A stretch of DNA of 34,519 nt, taken from assembly GCA_017995215.1 (NCBI GenBank), contig JAGOJH010000027.1, positions 1-34,519 on the forward strand, read 5' to 3'. The notes below the pieces were generated by a model. It ran no database searches, was not told the DNA's origin, and saw nothing but the letters and a program-made list of their open reading frames with translations. Every line of letters begins with the position of its first letter. Position 1 is the first letter of the stretch. Below, piece after piece: positions 32,345 to 34,519 of this stretch. The DNA is from Thermoclostridium sp. GTDB taxonomy: Bacteria; Bacillota; Clostridia; DSM-8532. The position numbers and the translations under genes were made by a program.

Positions 32345-33204
32345 ACAGGGTCATTTCTGTATTCATTCATATGATTCAATCCCTGGATGTGTCCGTAAGA
32401 GTTTTTGTTACTTTTCTTGCTGCAATCATTGCTACCTGCCTTGTGCTTTTTGTCTTCTTTCCATTGTTTCTCGCCTTGCTGAAGCTCATTTTAAGCTTAT
32501 TGCAAAAAATCCTTCTGGCTATAACAAATTTCTGCATGAGGAAATGGGGAAAGCTGGTTATCCGATCCAGGAGAAAAACCGGCAAGTTTCCCCAGACCCT
32601 GGTGAATATCGAAGATTTTTTTGTTCGTGTGGCCACATCTGTTTCGAAGTTTTTTGAACGGATCATTCTATGGAAGCCGCCGTATGGGGCAATCAGCGTT
32701 CGAATTGTGCTTGTATCCTGCATTTTACTGGTGCTGCTTACCGCTGCATTATGGGTCATACCGGCTTCTAACCGTGCATTGACAGCCTTCCAGCTATCCT
32801 GGGAGAAGGAGTATATTACCGGTGTGGATCAGCCCGTCGCAGTCATCATGAATCGGGAACCACAGGTTTACTACACCTTGGCCGTTGAATCAGCCAATTT
32901 CCGTAAAAGCCCCGACGGGGAAGTGCTTACAAAGCTTAACGAAAGCGGGCTTCTGCTGCGATATCTCGGTGAAACCAAGGGCCAATGGTTAAATGTGGAA
33001 TACTTTGAGGGAAGCCGGAAGGTTCAGGGGTGGATCCATGAAACAATGGTAACCCGCTGGGATACAACAAAGAACCCCCTCAAATACTTAAAGCCCGGAG
33101 ACAAGCTCAGAATGTCGGCATCGGAAATCCCCATTTTCACCTGTGAGCTTTTGGGGTTTGAACAAACCGGCGACGGTACTGTACATATTATCCTGAAGGA
33201 ATAA
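32341..33204 (+). CDS. Membrane protein with extracellular SH3b domain
   Basis: This 287-aa protein has two hydrophobic segments (about 18-62, long enough for two passes, and 116-140). Basic sequence with little hydrophobicity lies between them. The C-terminal part (about 178-245) is an SH3b-type domain (SANFRKSPDGEVLTKL...GQWLNVEY...VQGWIHETMV), a fold that often binds peptidoglycan or proteins at the wall. It is translationally coupled to the SPFH-like gene, and the two probably form one envelope complex. No function is known to me. A strong hairpin follows the stop. Confidence 0.75.
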   Translation: MNRVISVFIHMIQSLDVSVRVFVTFLAAIIATCLVLFVFFPLFLALLKLILSLLQKILLAITNFCMRKWGKLVIRSRRKTGKFPQTLVNIEDFFVRVATSVSKFFERIILWKPPYGAISVRIVLVSCILLVLLTAALWVIPASNRALTAFQLSWEKEYITGVDQPVAVIMNREPQVYYTLAVESANFRKSPDGEVLTKLNESGLLLRYLGETKGQWLNVEYFEGSRKVQGWIHETMVTRWDTTKNPLKYLKPGDKLRMSASEIPIFTCELLGFEQTGDGTVHIILKE

Positions 33205-33232
33205 AGGGTTTTGCTTTGCAAAACCCTTTATT
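33200..33232 (+). terminator. Terminator of the SPFH-SH3b pair
   Basis: Arms 33200-33214 and 33218-33232 are perfectly complementary (15 bp) around a TTT loop. The stem includes the TAA stop of the SH3b gene. The T-rich tail (TTTATTTC) is modest. Confidence 0.75.
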
Positions 33233-33283
33233 TCATTGCATTCTGCTTGATTCGACTGTCGGATGTCGGGGTAAGTAATATTT

Positions 33284-34360
33284 ATGAAAAAGAAGAAATT
33301 GGTTGGAAGAAGCTTAAGAATATTCTACCTTATGCTAACAGGTATGGTGCTGACACATCTGTTTTATGTTTTCTATTTTCATTTTGTTGGCAGCTATTTT
33401 ATGTCTTTTTTTAACGTATTTTCTGTTGCCTTTTACATCGCCCTCCTTGTTGTTTTCCTGAATAGAAAGTACCTGGGTGTTATGATATTCCTTTTTATCG
33501 AGGTCTGCGTTCATGCATTTTTTGCGGCTATCGCTGTGGGGCTGAACAGTGGGTTCGAACTGTTCATCATCTGCGTTGTCTTTTCCATTTTCTTTGCCAA
33601 AGGCATTACTCAGGCCAGCAGAAAGGTCATCTATGTGCTATATGCCTTTGCTTTTATTACATTGATCAGTATGCGGCTTATTCCATATTACCTTGATCTT
33701 TCGGCATTTCGGGCTTATCCTACTGAAGAACAAACCATTTCCCTTTTCATTTTTAATGTGGCACTGGCTTTTTTACTGGTTCTGGGCTTCTTAACCATCT
33801 ACCTCGATGATGTGGAAAAAGACAAAATAATATTAAAGCGGCAGAATGCGCGCCTCCTCGAGCTGGCAAGGGTAGATTCGCTGACCGGCCTTTTGAATCG
33901 GCGGGCTATGAAACAAAGGCTTGAGAATGCTTTTTATACAAAAAACAACTATGACGTGGATTTTGTTGTCGCTATCATGGACATAGACAACTTTAAGCAA
34001 ATCAATGATGAGTTCGGCCACTCCTGTGGTGACCAGGTGATCAAGAAGCTGGCGTCAATCATCCTGAAAAGATTAAGGGAGACCGACTATGTCTGCCGAT
34101 GGGGTGGTGACGAAATACTCATTCTTTTGAACAAGTCCTCAATGGAGGGCGCTGTTTCAACCATAAAGAGAATCTATTACCAAATCTGCAATACAAAGAT
34201 AAAATACGATCAAAACATTCTCAATGTCACTGTAACCATCGGGATGTGTTCCAGTAAAGGGTACTATTTACTTCAGGACATTATTGTTGAAGCCGACAAG
34301 CGTCTGTACAGCGGAAAACGTAAAGGGAAAAACCGCATTGTATATTCTGATGAAGAATAA
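33284..34360 (+). CDS. Membrane-bound diguanylate cyclase
   Basis: This 358-aa protein has about six membrane segments in the first 175 residues and a cytoplasmic GGDEF domain. The domain has DSLTGLLNRR, metal ligand Asp233, and GGDEI (274-278), a tolerated variant of GGDEF in which only the last residue differs. An I-site RETD lies five residues earlier. It therefore looks active and feedback-inhibited. The membrane part has no named sensor domain I recognise. The ribosome site is poor (GGGGTAAG), so expression may be low. A weak hairpin with seven T follows. Confidence 0.9.
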   Translation: MKKKKLVGRSLRIFYLMLTGMVLTHLFYVFYFHFVGSYFMSFFNVFSVAFYIALLVVFLNRKYLGVMIFLFIEVCVHAFFAAIAVGLNSGFELFIICVVFSIFFAKGITQASRKVIYVLYAFAFITLISMRLIPYYLDLSAFRAYPTEEQTISLFIFNVALAFLLVLGFLTIYLDDVEKDKIILKRQNARLLELARVDSLTGLLNRRAMKQRLENAFYTKNNYDVDFVVAIMDIDNFKQINDEFGHSCGDQVIKKLASIILKRLRETDYVCRWGGDEILILLNKSSMEGAVSTIKRIYYQICNTKIKYDQNILNVTVTIGMCSSKGYYLLQDIIVEADKRLYSGKRKGKNRIVYSDEE

Positions 34361-34386
34361 AGCCAAAGCATGGGTGTGGTTTTTTT
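34359..34386 (+). terminator. Weak intrinsic terminator
   Basis: AAGCCA can pair with TGGTTT across an 11-nt loop, and seven T follow. The stem is short, so efficiency is doubtful. Confidence 0.4.
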
Positions 34387-34484
34387 GCTTATTTACTCAA
34401 CTTTCCCACCTAAAAAGCGGGCTTGAACCTTGATAAATTAATACAAAATTGTTATAAACTATATAAAAGTTCCGTCTACTGTGG

Positions 34485-34490
34485 TATAAT
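34485..34490 (+). promoter_or_regulatory. Extended -10 promoter for a gene beyond the window
   Basis: TGGTATAAT gives a perfect -10 with an extended TG, 29 bp from the window end. The region at -35 (TATAAA) is poor. It probably drives the next plus-strand gene. Confidence 0.5.
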
Positions 34491-34519
34491 AGAAATATCG
34501 ACAAATCCAATAATACCAA

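Noticed and set aside
1-34519. CRISPR array or toxin-antitoxin pair
   Set aside because: No regularly spaced short repeats were seen, and no small gene pair with toxin-antitoxin character was found on either strand.

Overview
The window looks like chromosomal DNA of an anaerobic, spore-former-type Firmicute, most likely Clostridia. The support is strong GGAGG ribosome sites, TTG and GTG starts, Gram-positive PhoP boxes, two S-layer-homology (SLH) proteins, copper-amine-oxidase-like and SH3b domains, and many c-di-GMP enzymes. No species is assigned.

Layout. (1) 1-2640, minus strand: a phosphate ABC-transport operon in the order pstB-pstS-pstC-(pstA), behind four 11-bp-spaced PhoP half sites. 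(2) 2889-11796, minus strand: a complete lasso-peptide (class II RiPP) operon. It encodes the asparagine-synthetase-like cyclase C, a 38-codon precursor gene that overlaps the end of C, the PqqD-like RRE protein B1, an HPr-kinase-like kinase, a PAPS sulfotransferase, a family-5 nucleotidyltransferase, a second HPr-kinase-like kinase, the transglutaminase-like leader peptidase B2 (TTG start) and an ABC exporter. A strong terminator between precursor and B1 probably sets the precursor/enzyme ratio. (3) 11680-14522: an ISAs1-type transposase remnant and the first of two divergent SLH genes. A 41-bp element upstream of the lasso operon recurs upstream of that SLH gene. (4) 14523-16133: the second SLH gene, then what looks like the 3' half of a tRNA-Ser(UGA) gene with its terminator, which is the scar expected at one end of an integrated element. 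(5) 16282-17490: two tandem DUF4230 proteins. (6) 17871-24549: a multi-PAS/GAF histidine kinase, a receiver-GGDEF response regulator and a chemoreceptor. (7) 24666-26970, minus strand: an acyl-CoA synthetase and its XRE-cupin regulator. (8) 27397-34360: a dCache-HAMP-GGDEF-HD-GYP protein, homoserine dehydrogenase, a degraded lipoprotein ORF, an SPFH-like/SH3b pair and a membrane GGDEF protein.

The most interesting system is the lasso cluster. Predicted core LGGGSNYDGTNTGS (ring Leu1-Asp8) ends in Ser, like the substrates of the paeninodin-type kinase. Two kinases, a sulfotransferase and a nucleotidyltransferase in one operon imply an unusually heavily decorated lasso peptide. Three diguanylate cyclases, one with an added HD-GYP phosphodiesterase, make the right half rich in c-di-GMP signalling. 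All calls come from reading the sequence; no database search was run.
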